Program-made: the position numbers and the translations under genes
Assembly (NCBI GenBank): GCA_003218375.1
Contig: QHNH01000016.1
Coordinates: 245,009 to 309,008 of the forward strand
DNA length: 64,000 bases
Reading direction: 5' to 3'
DNA from: Verrucomicrobiota bacterium
GTDB lineage: Bacteria > Verrucomicrobiota > Verrucomicrobiia > Chthoniobacterales > UBA10450
Notes under the pieces: model-generated
Told to the model about the DNA's origin: nothing
The model's input: only the letters and a program-made list of their open reading frames with translations
The model's database searches: none
Shown here: piece by piece, positions 14,645 through 22,770 of the stretch
How the letters are laid out: each line of letters starts with the position of its first letter
Position numbering within the stretch: the stretch's first letter is position 1

Positions 14645-16309
14645 TCAATCGCCGGCTCCCTTGTCGTAGAAAAGAATGTTGATGAGCAGGATGACGCCGG
14701 CGGCTGCGGCGGCGAGGAAAAGCAAAATCGCCAGGCCGGGGTAACCCCAGATCCGGAACGAGGTTTCGACTCGCATCAGCATCGCCGCGCCCACGATGAG
14801 AGCGGCGATGATCAACCCCACCGTGATCCGGTTCGCCACTTTTTGGAAACCGACCACGAGCGTTTTCTCGTCGATCGCATCGACGGAGACTTTCATTTCG
14901 TTGTTTGCGATCACGTCGATGATTTTGTTCAACCGCGAGGGCAGACGTTGCACCAGGTCCTTCAACTCGAGCACGCCGCTGAATAGATTTCCCGGCGACA
15001 GACTTTTCATCAGCCGCTGTTGCATGATCTGGGCGGCGTTGCGGCGAATCGACGCGTTCGGATCGAACGTGGGCTCGATGGTGCGGCCTACCTGATCGAG
15101 GTTGAGCAGGGTTTTGCCGAGCATCGTCAGCTCGGGCGGAACGCGGATGCTGTTTTCGGCGGAGGCCTGGGTCACTTCGAGGACGAGCCTTCCGACCTGC
15201 ATCTGCTCCACCGTCGCGCCCTGTTGTTTGGCCACGATCTCCCCGATCCGGCGCTTGAATTCTTTCTCGGTAAAATCCTCCTTCCGCTCGCCGATTTTGA
15301 TCGCGATGTCCGCCGCGTCGTCACCGCGCCCTTCCGAAATCGCGAGCAAAAGTTGGAGGAGCTGTTCCTGCAATCCGGGCATGATTCGTCCGACCATGCC
15401 GAGGTCGATCAACGCGATCCGGTAATCGTCGGTGAGGAAAACATTCCCCGGATGCGGGTCGGCGTGAAAAAAACCGTCGACTAAAATCTGTTGGAGGTAG
15501 GCGCGGAAAAGTTCTTCGGCGAGTGCGCCGCCATCGAATTCCATCCGGGTGAGGGGACTGAGGTCCGTGATTTTTTTTCCATGCACGTGCTGCATTGTCA
15601 GGACGCGCGAGCTGCTGTAATCCGCGATCGGCTCCGGGACGATGATGTGCTCGAATTCCCTGAGGTGGCTGCCGATGGTGGTGAGGTTGTTCGCCTCCTG
15701 CCGGTAATCGAGTTCGCGCACGAGACTCTTGCGGGTCTCATCGAGCATTTGGCAAAAGCCGTAGCGTTTTCCGGTGGCGGTGTGGTTATCGAGGAACTCG
15801 GCGATCTCATCGAGCGCGTCGAGGTCCTCGAACATCGCGTCGCGAATCCCGGGCCGTTGCACTTTTACCGCGACCTGCCGGCCATCGCGCAGCCGGGCCT
15901 TGTGAACTTGCCCGAGCGACGCGGCCGCCATGGGCGCGACCTCGAAATCCGAGAATGCTTTCGACATCCGCACCCCCAGTTCCGAGCAGACGATTTTTTC
16001 GACTTCGTCGAACGGGAACGGATCGACGTTATCCTGCAATCGCGCCAGAGCCTCGAGATACGCCTGCGGCATCAACTCGACGCGGGTGGAAAGAAGCTGG
16101 CCGAGTTTTATGAACGTCGGCCCGAGTTTTTCCAGGTCCTGCGCCAGCTCGCTCGCTTTCGCGGCTTCTTTCGGCGTCACGCGCTGTTCGGCCGCGAGCG
16201 TCCCTTCGAGTCCGGATTCCTTAACCAGATCGGACCGGCCGTATTTGACGAAGAGCCACGCGATCTGGCGGTAGCGGTTGAGATGCTGCGGTTTCAGTGA
16301 GATCCCCAT
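14645..16309 (-). CDS. UbiB/ABC1 (AarF) family atypical kinase
   Basis: 554 residues. The ABC1-specific KxGQ region (GPTFIKLGQLLSTR), the Ala-rich nucleotide loop (PMAAASLGQVHKARL), VKVQRPGI with the catalytic lysine, HADPHPGNVFL and IDLGMVGRI (metal-binding DLG in place of DFG) are all present. Two C-terminal membrane helices (ITVGLIIAALIVGAAMLM; LAILLFLAAAAAGVILLI) anchor it. Members support ubiquinone or other prenyl-quinone biosynthesis as ATPases/kinases. No quinone genes are adjacent, though a prenyl diphosphate synthase is encoded at 34.4 kb. The start MGISLKPQHLNRYRQIAWLF matches the family. Confidence 0.92.
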   Translation of the reverse strand: MGISLKPQHLNRYRQIAWLFVKYGRSDLVKESGLEGTLAAEQRVTPKEAAKASELAQDLEKLGPTFIKLGQLLSTRVELMPQAYLEALARLQDNVDPFPFDEVEKIVCSELGVRMSKAFSDFEVAPMAAASLGQVHKARLRDGRQVAVKVQRPGIRDAMFEDLDALDEIAEFLDNHTATGKRYGFCQMLDETRKSLVRELDYRQEANNLTTIGSHLREFEHIIVPEPIADYSSSRVLTMQHVHGKKITDLSPLTRMEFDGGALAEELFRAYLQQILVDGFFHADPHPGNVFLTDDYRIALIDLGMVGRIMPGLQEQLLQLLLAISEGRGDDAADIAIKIGERKEDFTEKEFKRRIGEIVAKQQGATVEQMQVGRLVLEVTQASAENSIRVPPELTMLGKTLLNLDQVGRTIEPTFDPNASIRRNAAQIMQQRLMKSLSPGNLFSGVLELKDLVQRLPSRLNKIIDVIANNEMKVSVDAIDEKTLVVGFQKVANRITVGLIIAALIVGAAMLMRVETSFRIWGYPGLAILLFLAAAAAGVILLINILFYDKGAGD

Positions 16310-16354
16310 CGCATCTCTGAAACGAATTTCGCGGGCAGAACGGTCTTTCCCATC

Positions 16355-16443
16355 CAGGTAGGGATGGCTCTCCGAGCCGTCCGACTATTCTGGCCGGGCG
16401 CGCGATTCCAAAGTCGGACGTTTCGGAAAAACGTCCCTACCTG
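16355..16443. repeat. Inverted repeat with CAGGTAGGGA ends
   Basis: CAGGTAGGGA/TCCCTACCTG outer arms and inner pairs CCGTCCGAC/GTCGGACG and GGCTCTCCGAGCC, TTTCGGAAAAACG. It lies 2 bp beyond the TAA of the DUF5069 gene and before the ubiB-like gene start. Confidence 0.8.
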
Positions 16444-16445
16444 CC

Positions 16446-16898
16446 TTAAGCCGCTTTCTGGTAACTCGCTTTGTCGTCGACTTCGAGCCAGTCGAACAGC
16501 GTCGTCTTGGCCGGATCGAGGCGGTGCGGCTTCACCTGTTCTTCAAACCACTCGCGCTTCTCCGGATTGTCGTACGGATTTGTCGCCTCGGCTTCATCAC
16601 TCCAGGCCTTGACTTCCTCCGGCGTTTTCTTGTCGCCGTGATTGTCGAGCCAGCGCGCCATTTCCTGGTCGGTCGCGCCCTTTTCGACTTCCGCCTTGAA
16701 ATCGTCGCCCTTCACGCCTTTGAACCCGAAAAGCATGTTGTCGAGCGGACAATCGAAATGGTACTCGCCGATATTCCCGGCGAGCAGCGCGGAACATTTA
16801 TCGTAAGTTCGCGCCAGGATTGCGTAACCACCGATGCGCATCCGCGGGCTCCGCGGCGCTTCCTTCGTGAGATCTTTCCCCTTCACCTTGTTGTTCAT
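16446..16898 (-). CDS. DUF5069 domain protein
   Basis: 150 residues starting MNNKVKGKDLTKEAPRSPRM. The family hallmark Asp-Leu-Thr-like head (KGKDLTKEAPRSPRMRIGGY), ILARTYDKCSALLAGNIGEY and a Trp-rich C-terminal half (RWLDNHGDKKTPEEVKAW) are visible. The frame extends upstream to 16931, but the added residues are unlike the family. DUF5069 proteins are common in Verrucomicrobia, Planctomycetes and Opitutales; no function is established. Predicted to be a soluble cytoplasmic protein. Confidence 0.82.
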   Translation of the reverse strand: MNNKVKGKDLTKEAPRSPRMRIGGYAILARTYDKCSALLAGNIGEYHFDCPLDNMLFGFKGVKGDDFKAEVEKGATDQEMARWLDNHGDKKTPEEVKAWSDEAEATNPYDNPEKREWFEEQVKPHRLDPAKTTLFDWLEVDDKASYQKAA

Positions 16899-16936
16899 AA
16901 GGGAACTTAAGGCCGCAGCGGATCGTCGCAAACCAA

Positions 16937-16995
16937 GGAGCGGCGATTTGCAATCGCCGTTTTTGTTGGGTCGGCGGTTTGTAAACCGCCGCTCC
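16937..16995. repeat. Inverted repeat with GGAGCGGCG ends
   Basis: GGAGCGGCGATTTGCAATCG on the left and CGGTTTGTAAACCGCCGCTC on the right; each half also folds on itself (CGATTGCAAATCG-type and GCGGTTTGTAAACCGC). It occupies the divergent gap between DUF5069 and the GH26-like gene. Confidence 0.8.
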
Positions 16996-17015
16996 CTGAT
17001 GTGCTAGGTTCGGCG

Positions 17016-18077
17016 ATGCTGTTTCGGCGTGCGATCGCGGTGGCTCTGCTCGCCGCTTCAGTCGTGCGCGCGGGTCAGGTCGTTGCTCCGCCGCCGCCGG
17101 GCAAGTTGTATCAGGGCGTTTATTTCGACGAGCCTGCGGCGCAGCACGATCCTACCGAGCACGACATCACCGAGAAAGATGTCGCGCAGTTCGAGCAAGC
17201 GCTCGGAACCAAAACGGCCTGGGTTTACTTCTCGAACAACTGGTTTGAATCGCGAAAATTTCCCGTCGCGACCTGCGATTGGATCCGCGGGCTGGGAAAA
17301 GTTCCGTATGTCCGACTCATGTTGCGCTCGGATGGAGAACAGAATCGTCCGGAGAAATTGTTCACGTTGGCGAACCTTTGCGCCGGCAAGTTCGACGAGG
17401 AACTGAAAACGTGGGCGCGGGATGCGAAACAGTTCGGGTCGCCGGTCCTGGTGGAATGGGGAACGGAGCCGAACGGCAAATGGTTTTCCTGGAATGGAAA
17501 ATGGAACGGCGGCGCGAACGAGGGACCCGCGCGTTACATCGCCGCCTGGCGCCATATCGCGGACCTGATGCGCGCGGAAGGCGCCGACAATCTGCAATGG
17601 GTCTGGCATGTGAACTGGCTCGATCAGCCGGAGGCGAAATGGAACCGATTCGAGAATTATTATCCGGGCGAAAACTATTGCGACTGGGTTGCGCTCAGTG
17701 CCTACGGCCCGTTAACTCCGCGGACGGTCGATGGCACGGAGAGTTTCGGATTCAAAATGCACACCGCTTATCCGCGCCTGACGAAGCTTGCGCCGGGAAA
17801 GCCGATCGTGATCGCGGAGTTCGGCTGCGATATTCACCATCCAAACGTCGATGCGAGTGAGTGGGCTCGCGCCGCACTCGAAGATTTGTTTTCCGGGCGC
17901 TGGCCCGCGGTGATCGGTTTTTGCTGGTGGAACGAATCGTGGGAGAACGACAACGTCCGGAAGCACAACACGGACATGAATATCTTGCATGATGCCGGCT
18001 TAACGAAAGTGTTCCGGGACATGCTGGCGAAGTACCGGGAAAAGATTCAAGCGCCTCCCATCACCCGGGTTGAATGA
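17016..18077 (+). CDS. Secreted glycoside hydrolase, GH26/beta-mannanase-like
   Basis: 353 residues from ATG 17016 (a GTG at 17001 is also in frame). The N-terminus is a signal peptide (MLFRRAIAVALLAASVVRAG). A TIM-barrel clan-A pattern is visible: the acid/base Glu in VEWGTEPNG (residue 151) after a beta-strand, the nucleophile Glu in PIVIAEFGC (residue 268), and Trp-rich substrate loops (WFSWNGKWNGG, VWHVNWLD). GH26 enzymes cleave beta-mannans or related plant polysaccharides, fitting a soil polysaccharide degrader. Substrate is not certain; a general clan GH-A assignment is firmer than GH26. The TGA stop falls within the following GAATGAC repeat. Confidence 0.8.
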   Translation: MLFRRAIAVALLAASVVRAGQVVAPPPPGKLYQGVYFDEPAAQHDPTEHDITEKDVAQFEQALGTKTAWVYFSNNWFESRKFPVATCDWIRGLGKVPYVRLMLRSDGEQNRPEKLFTLANLCAGKFDEELKTWARDAKQFGSPVLVEWGTEPNGKWFSWNGKWNGGANEGPARYIAAWRHIADLMRAEGADNLQWVWHVNWLDQPEAKWNRFENYYPGENYCDWVALSAYGPLTPRTVDGTESFGFKMHTAYPRLTKLAPGKPIVIAEFGCDIHHPNVDASEWARAALEDLFSGRWPAVIGFCWWNESWENDNVRKHNTDMNILHDAGLTKVFRDMLAKYREKIQAPPITRVE

Positions 18078-18190
18078 CGAATGACGGAATGACGAATGAC
18101 GAACCAATGACAAAGGGCGACAACAGCGCCGCCCCGGGACATTCGTCATTGCGTCATTCATTCGTCATTGGTCATTCGACATTCGTCATT
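18072..18190. repeat. GAATGAC short-unit repeat with inverted half
   Basis: The left half repeats GAATGAC or close variants (18073-18112); the right half repeats the complement, ATTCGTCATT/GCGTCATTC (18140-18190), so the whole can fold into a long stem. It starts at the last codon of the GH26-like gene (TGA at 18075-18077) and ends 20 bp before the OsmC gene. Confidence 0.85.
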
Positions 18191-18210
18191 TAGCTTGATG
18201 CCGAAATTCC

Positions 18211-18630
18211 ATGGTTGAAGTGACTATTAAATACACCGGCGATCTGCATTGCGATGCGGTCCACGGTCCATCGCACGCGAAAATCGCGACGGACGCGCCG
18301 ACGGATAACAAAGGGAGAGGCGAAGCGTTCTCTCCTACCGATCTCGTCGCGACCGCGCTGGGGACCTGCATGAGCACGATCCTGGCGATGGCTGCGCAGG
18401 AGCACGGGCTGGATGTGAAAGGCATGACTGTCAACGTGAGCAAGGAAATGTCGAAGGGCGCGCCGCGGCGGATCGTGGCGCTGCCGTCGGAGGTTCACAT
18501 TCCGCTCCCCGCGAATACGCCGCAGCGGGCGCTGCTGGAAACCGCCGCGCTTAATTGCCCCGTCCACAAGAGTCTCCCGCCCGAGATCGAGCGCCCGACG
18601 AAATTTTTCTGGGAAGGGAAGGCTCGCTAG
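18211..18630 (+). CDS. OsmC/Ohr family peroxide-reducing protein
   Basis: 139 residues. The two peroxidatic/resolving cysteines of the family are present: Cys53 in ATALGTCMSTIL and Cys116 in AALNCPVHKSL, 63 residues apart as in OsmC. The protein should reduce organic hydroperoxides in the cytoplasm using thiols. The start (MVEVTIKYTGDLHC) fits the first beta-strand. No OhrR regulator is adjacent. Closest to the OsmC/YhfA-like group rather than to Ohr proper, judged by the short N-terminus. Confidence 0.9.
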   Translation: MVEVTIKYTGDLHCDAVHGPSHAKIATDAPTDNKGRGEAFSPTDLVATALGTCMSTILAMAAQEHGLDVKGMTVNVSKEMSKGAPRRIVALPSEVHIPLPANTPQRALLETAALNCPVHKSLPPEIERPTKFFWEGKAR

Positions 18631-18762
18631 ACTTAGGAAGTCACGCCCTTTGGTCGCGAAAGTTCTCACGCCGCACCATCCTGTTCGTCACGCCGAGTAG
18701 TAGGTTTGATCACGGTCACGCTAGGATTTCTCTGCATGAAACTGTGCGGATAGCAAAGAGGC

Positions 18763-19527
18763 ATGGCTCACCTTGTCGATTACCTGCGTCGCCATCCGTT
18801 TCCTGTCGTAGCGTGGTTCGAGCGCGTCGTCGCTGCGTCGTTTGCTTTTCCGGAAGAAATTCTGCGCCCACTGGTACCGAAAAGATTGGAGATCGATACT
18901 TACTGCGGCTTCGGATTCGTCACGGTGGCGATGGTTTGGACGAAAGATCTTCGCCCTGCAGGATTCCCGGCTTTTTTTGGACAAGATTTTCTCCTCGCGG
19001 GATATCGCATCTTTACGCGGCTGGATGATGGGCAGCGAAGGTTGCGCGGTCTCCAGATCCTACGCAGCGAGACGGATCGGCGTCGCATGGTGTGGCTGGG
19101 AAATCTGATGACGCATTACCGCTACCGCTACGTGAAGGCGGAAATTCAAGAGGCTTACGGGCAGACAAGAGTCCAAATGTCGCGTGCCGATGGAGCTCCC
19201 ACGCTCGATCTTACTTTCGCAGCGGCGGACGATCGGGCGCCGTTGCCTGAAGGGTCACCTTTCGGCGATTGGAAGACGGCGAGACGTTTCGCAGGACCGA
19301 TGCCGTTTACATTCAGCGAGGAGGATGAGGATACCTTTGTCGTAATCGAAGGCAGCCGGCAGGACTGGCTGCCGCATCCGGTTTCAGTGAAAAAGTGGCG
19401 CATCGCGATTTTCGACGAGGCCCCGTTGCGGGAAGCAACGCCGATCCTCGCCAATGCATTCGCTGTGAACGGCGTCGCCTATCGCTGGAAGAAAGGACGC
19501 ATCGTGCGGCTGGGAGCTGGGGCATGA
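18763..19527 (+). CDS. DUF2071 (YqjF-like) protein
   Basis: 254 residues. Hallmarks are FPEEILRPLVPKRLEIDTYC near residue 35, GFGFVTVAMVWTKDLRP, a variable central sheet with MTHYRYRYVKAEI, and a late HPVSVKKWRIAIFD. The fold is predicted to be an acetoacetate-decarboxylase-like beta-barrel and the family is uncharacterised. Its stop overlaps by 4 bp (ATGA) the start of the methyltransferase gene, and that gene overlaps the next one in the same way, so translation is coupled. The DUF2071-methyltransferase-DoxX neighbourhood suggests a membrane or lipid-related unit, but that is only inference. Confidence 0.85.
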   Translation: MAHLVDYLRRHPFPVVAWFERVVAASFAFPEEILRPLVPKRLEIDTYCGFGFVTVAMVWTKDLRPAGFPAFFGQDFLLAGYRIFTRLDDGQRRLRGLQILRSETDRRRMVWLGNLMTHYRYRYVKAEIQEAYGQTRVQMSRADGAPTLDLTFAAADDRAPLPEGSPFGDWKTARRFAGPMPFTFSEEDEDTFVVIEGSRQDWLPHPVSVKKWRIAIFDEAPLREATPILANAFAVNGVAYRWKKGRIVRLGAGA

Positions 19528-20279
19528 GCACGCGTGGGTCGTGGCAGGGAATGCTCGCCATCGCGCGATTCAATTGGCCGTCTTATGTCGCGGCGCTCGC
19601 GGTCTTGCTGGTCTCGGCCGCCAGTTTGCTCGCCTCGTCCGCTTTCATCACAAAGGTAATCTCCTCCGTCGCGCTGGCGGGGTCAGCTTACTTTCTTTTT
19701 GGATCGCTGGGCATTTCTCACCTCATCTACGATCGCTCGGATTTATATCGGTGGCGCTGGCTTGATCGCGCATTGCATGGCGCAAAAATCGAGCGAGCGA
19801 TTTTCTGCCATTCCGGTTTTGACGAAGTATCCAGCGAACTGGCTGCGCGGTTTGGCAAGACCGAATGGCAGATCCTGGATCATTTCGACGAAACCAGAAT
19901 GACAGAGGACTCGATTCGCAGAGCGCGCAGGCTGTTTCCTCCCACGCCTGGCACACTCTCGGCGGCCTATGACCATTGGCCAGTCGCCGCGGAATCCACG
20001 GATGTCGTATTCGGGTTGCTGGCAATCCATGAATTAAGAAACGCCCCGGAACGCGGGACATGGTTCGCCGAGGCGCATAGATGCTTGTGCCCAGGCGGGC
20101 GTGTCATCCTGGTCGAACACGTGCGCGATATTGCTAATTTCATCGCCTTCGGCCCGGGCTTCTGGCATTTCCACTCGCGACGAAGCTGGGCGCGAGCATG
20201 GGAGTCGGCTGGGTTTCGCGTGGCGGATGAATTTCGCGTGACACCGTGGGTGCGGGTCTTTGTCCTTCTCGCATCATGA
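19524..20279 (+). CDS. Membrane-anchored class I SAM-dependent methyltransferase
   Basis: 251 residues from ATG 19524, which overlaps the upstream TGA. Two N-terminal membrane helices (YVAALAVLLVSAASLLA, VALAGSAYFLFGSLGI) are followed by a Rossmann-like domain: a strand and acidic turn ending LDHFDETRMTEDSIRRARRL, ESTDVVFGLLAIHEL (motif II), and CPGGRVILVEHVRDIANF (motif III). It lacks a clear GxGxG motif I, so it belongs to a divergent branch. A substrate cannot be named; lipid or quinone-like small molecules are possible given the membrane anchor. Coupled with the DUF2071 gene before and a truncated membrane-protein gene after. Confidence 0.78.
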   Translation: MSTRGSWQGMLAIARFNWPSYVAALAVLLVSAASLLASSAFITKVISSVALAGSAYFLFGSLGISHLIYDRSDLYRWRWLDRALHGAKIERAIFCHSGFDEVSSELAARFGKTEWQILDHFDETRMTEDSIRRARRLFPPTPGTLSAAYDHWPVAAESTDVVFGLLAIHELRNAPERGTWFAEAHRCLCPGGRVILVEHVRDIANFIAFGPGFWHFHSRRSWARAWESAGFRVADEFRVTPWVRVFVLLAS

Positions 20280-20494
20280 TCGAAACCCTTACGATCGCTC
20301 TTCGGATCGCCGGCGCCGGGCTCATTCTCCTCGCGCTCTTGCACATTCCCATGAGCCGGCACTTAAAATGGCGCGAGGACGTGGCGCAGCACCAGCCGCC
20401 GCAAAACTCAAGGCTTCGCAGCGAGCAGGGCCCAATTCCAAATTACCGCGAGGAAGCTGAGGTTCAGTATCACCATGCCGATCGCGGAGATTAA
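20276..20494 (+). pseudogene. Truncated small membrane protein gene
   Basis: ATG at 20276 overlaps the methyltransferase stop. The first 38 residues (MIETLTIALRIAGAGLILLA then LLHIPMSRHLKWREDVA) look like the start of a conserved multi-helix membrane protein I recall as longer, continuing after the WRE motif with more helices. Here the frame instead runs into polar residues that overlap the 3' end of the convergent DoxX-like gene. A deletion near 20385-20405 seems to have joined the two. The remaining peptide is unlikely to be functional. Confidence 0.5.
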
Positions 20495-20797
20495 CAATTC
20501 GCGAGCCAGGATGATCTCCAGCGTGTTCATTCCGACGATCGCCAACGTCTGAACTGCAGCGCATTCTACACGTGCGAGTCCGGTAAATGCCCAAAGGCCT
20601 AGTAATATCTCGAGGCTTCCGATGATCTTCGTGCCAAAGCCAGCGAATCGTTCGCCGAGGATTCTGCCGACAATCAATTGGTGTCGTGGAATGCCGTTCA
20701 GAATCTTGCTGTAAAGCCCGTGGAAGAGCCAGACGCTGCCAATTACAATCTGCGAGATAATTTCAATAGTGTGCGAGTGCAGAAACGTCATTGTCAT
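20408..20797 (-). CDS. DoxX-like membrane protein
   Basis: 129 residues from the ATG at 20797 (MTMTFLHSHTIEIISQIVIG); the frame extends to 20947, but that part is polar and overlaps the upstream region of the DUF899 gene. Four hydrophobic helices are visible: ISQIVIGSVWLFHGLYSKIL, FGTKIIGSLEILLGLWAF, AAVQTLAIVGMNTLEIILA and SAIGMVILNLSFLAVIW. The pattern fits the DoxX-like group (DUF4267/DoxX_3-like). Role unknown; such proteins often accompany DUF2071 genes. It converges with, and overlaps by 87 bp, the truncated gene described at 20276. Confidence 0.75.
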   Translation of the reverse strand: MTMTFLHSHTIEIISQIVIGSVWLFHGLYSKILNGIPRHQLIVGRILGERFAGFGTKIIGSLEILLGLWAFTGLARVECAAVQTLAIVGMNTLEIILARELLISAIGMVILNLSFLAVIWNWALLAAKP

Positions 20798-20906
20798 TTG
20801 TCCCGGAAGTTTGCAGGCGCCATGCGATCCACCAAGTCGAAAGGCGAACTTGGCTCGGGCTCGTTCGTCGATATTTTGGATAAGAGCGCTTGCTGAAAGG
20901 AAACCT

Positions 20907-21617
20907 ATGAAATCCGCCGACGTCCATGACAAACCGTCATTGACCACCCTGCCGAAGATTGTTTCGCGCGAAGAATGGCAGCGGGCTCGCGACCAATTCC
21001 TGGTGAAAGAGAAAGCGGCGACGAAAGCGCGGGATGCGCTGAACGCAGAACGGCGGCGGTTGCCGATGGTGCGAATCGAGAAGGATTATGTTTTCGAGGG
21101 GCCGGGCGGGAAGGTCCGCTTGCTCGACCTGTTCGAAGGGCGGCGTCAACTGATCGTTTATCACTTCATGTTTGCGCCCGGCGTGGATGGGTGGCCGACG
21201 GCGGGGTGTCCGGGTTGCTCGATGGTAATCGATCACATTGGGCCGCTCGAACATCTTTACGCGCGCGACACTTCGTTTGTCCTCGTGTCGCTCGGACCGC
21301 TGGCGAACCTCGAAGCCTACAAGAAGCGCATGGGCTGGAAGGTGCCGTGGTATTCATCCGCGGGCGCGAGTTTCAATAAAGACTTCGGCCTGAGCACGGA
21401 CGAAGGCGAGCACTTCGGGTTGAGTTGCTTCCTGCGCGACGGCGACGCGATCTATCACACCTACTTCACCACGGATCGCGCGCTGGAGGCGGTGGATACG
21501 AACTTCACTCTGCTCGACTGGACGGCGCTCGGACGGCAGGAAACGTGGGAAGACTCCCCGGCGGGATGGCCGCAATCGGAGCCATACATTTGGTGGCGTC
21601 GCCACGATGAATATTGA
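20907..21617 (+). CDS. DUF899 thioredoxin-fold protein
   Basis: 236 residues from ATG 20907 (GAAAGGAAAC before it). The family start LPKIVSREEWQRARDQFLVK and EKAATKARDALNAERRRLPM are followed by a thioredoxin-like core with a C-x-x-C (Cys101-Pro-Gly-Cys104) in GWPTAGCPGCSMVIDHIG, then a Trp-rich middle (YKKRMGWKVPWYSS) and a TFFT-like end. DUF899 proteins are common soil-bacterial relatives of AhpC/peroxiredoxin-type folds without a proven reaction. Cytoplasmic. No partner gene is evident. Confidence 0.9.
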   Translation: MKSADVHDKPSLTTLPKIVSREEWQRARDQFLVKEKAATKARDALNAERRRLPMVRIEKDYVFEGPGGKVRLLDLFEGRRQLIVYHFMFAPGVDGWPTAGCPGCSMVIDHIGPLEHLYARDTSFVLVSLGPLANLEAYKKRMGWKVPWYSSAGASFNKDFGLSTDEGEHFGLSCFLRDGDAIYHTYFTTDRALEAVDTNFTLLDWTALGRQETWEDSPAGWPQSEPYIWWRRHDEY

Positions 21618-21687
21618 GGCGCCTCGCTAACGACAACAAGTCGCGCAGTTGCCGCCTGATTGGCAAAGCGCCTTGCTAGTCGTATTC

Positions 21688-22770
21688 TTACTGCCCGAGC
21701 ACCCAGGCGAAGATCAAAGGCACGCAAATCGTGGCATCGCTTTCGACCACGAACTTCGGAGTTGAGGCCGCGAGTTTGCCCCAGGTGATTTTCTCGTTCG
21801 GCACGGCGCCGGAGTAGCTGCCGTAGCTCGTCGTCGAATCGCTGATTTGGCAGAAATAACCCCACAGCGGTACCCCGATGCGCTCGAGATCCTGATGCAG
21901 CATCGGGACGACGCAAATCGGGAAATCGCCGGCGATGCCGCCGCCGATCTGAAAAAAACCGATTGAGCCCTCCCGGTTGCGCAGCCTCTTGGCGTTCTTC
22001 GTGTAGTAGTCCGCGAGCCACGTCATGTATTCGATGCCGGTGCGCACGGTGTGCACGTTCCTGACGTCGCCGCGCATCACCGCCGCCGCATACATATTAC
22101 CGAGCGTCGCATCCTCCCAGCCCGGCACAATGATCGGCAGATTCTTTTCGCAGGCCGCCAGCATCCAGGAATGCTTCGGGTCGATCTGATAGCTCTTCTT
22201 CAGCTTCCCGCTGCGAAGAATCTTATACATAAACTCGTGCGGAAAATAACGCTCTTCCGCGCGATCGGCCGCGATCCACTCTTCCAGGACCGCCTTCTCG
22301 ATCCGCCGCATCGCTTCCATCTCCGGGATGCACGTATCGGTCACGCGATTCATGTGGCGGGAGAGCAATTGCTGCTCGTCCCCCGGCGTGAGCTGCCGGT
22401 AGTGCGGCACCCGCTCGTAATGGTCGTGCGCGACCAGATTGAAAATATCCTCTTCGAGGTTCGCGCCTGTACAGACGATCAGGTGCACCTTGTCGCGACG
22501 GATCATTTCCGCCAGCGAGATCCCGAGCTCGGCTGTCGACATTGCGCCCGCGATCGTCATCAGCATCCTGCCGCCGGCGGCGAGGTGGGTCTCGTAGCCC
22601 TTGGCCGCGTCGAGCAGCGCGGCCGCGTTAAAGTGACGATAATTCTTCGCGATGAATTTCGAGACCGGACCTTTTTTTGCCGCGAGCGCGGCGTTGATCT
22701 CTTCTGGACTTCTTGAGGGCCGTTTGGCTTTCATCGCCTGGGCAACTTGGGTCAGGCGGGGTAAAGCCAT
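21688..22770 (-). CDS. Deoxyhypusine synthase-like protein
   Basis: 360 residues. The deoxyhypusine synthase fold is clear: KGPVSKFIAKNYRHFNAAAL, the NAD-site GAMSTAELGISLAEMIR, HLIVCTGANLEEDIFNL, IGFFQIGGGIAGDFPICVVP and the active-site lysine in EKITWGKLAA (about Lys332). Bacteria lack eIF5A, so bacterial members probably transfer the aminobutyl group of spermidine to other acceptors, for example in homospermidine-type polyamine synthesis; this is known of some relatives only. ATG at 22770 overlaps hldD by 19 bp; ATG at 22734 would give a 17-bp gap and is also plausible. Co-transcribed with hldD. Confidence 0.9.
   Translation of the reverse strand: MALPRLTQVAQAMKAKRPSRSPEEINAALAAKKGPVSKFIAKNYRHFNAAALLDAAKGYETHLAAGGRMLMTIAGAMSTAELGISLAEMIRRDKVHLIVCTGANLEEDIFNLVAHDHYERVPHYRQLTPGDEQQLLSRHMNRVTDTCIPEMEAMRRIEKAVLEEWIAADRAEERYFPHEFMYKILRSGKLKKSYQIDPKHSWMLAACEKNLPIIVPGWEDATLGNMYAAAVMRGDVRNVHTVRTGIEYMTWLADYYTKNAKRLRNREGSIGFFQIGGGIAGDFPICVVPMLHQDLERIGVPLWGYFCQISDSTTSYGSYSGAVPNEKITWGKLAASTPKFVVESDATICVPLIFAWVLGQ

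Noticed and set aside
18072-18190. Direct-repeat iteron or replication origin
   Set aside because: GAATGAC units are short, with an inverted half and no neighbouring replication gene; they match the class of short-unit intergenic repeats.
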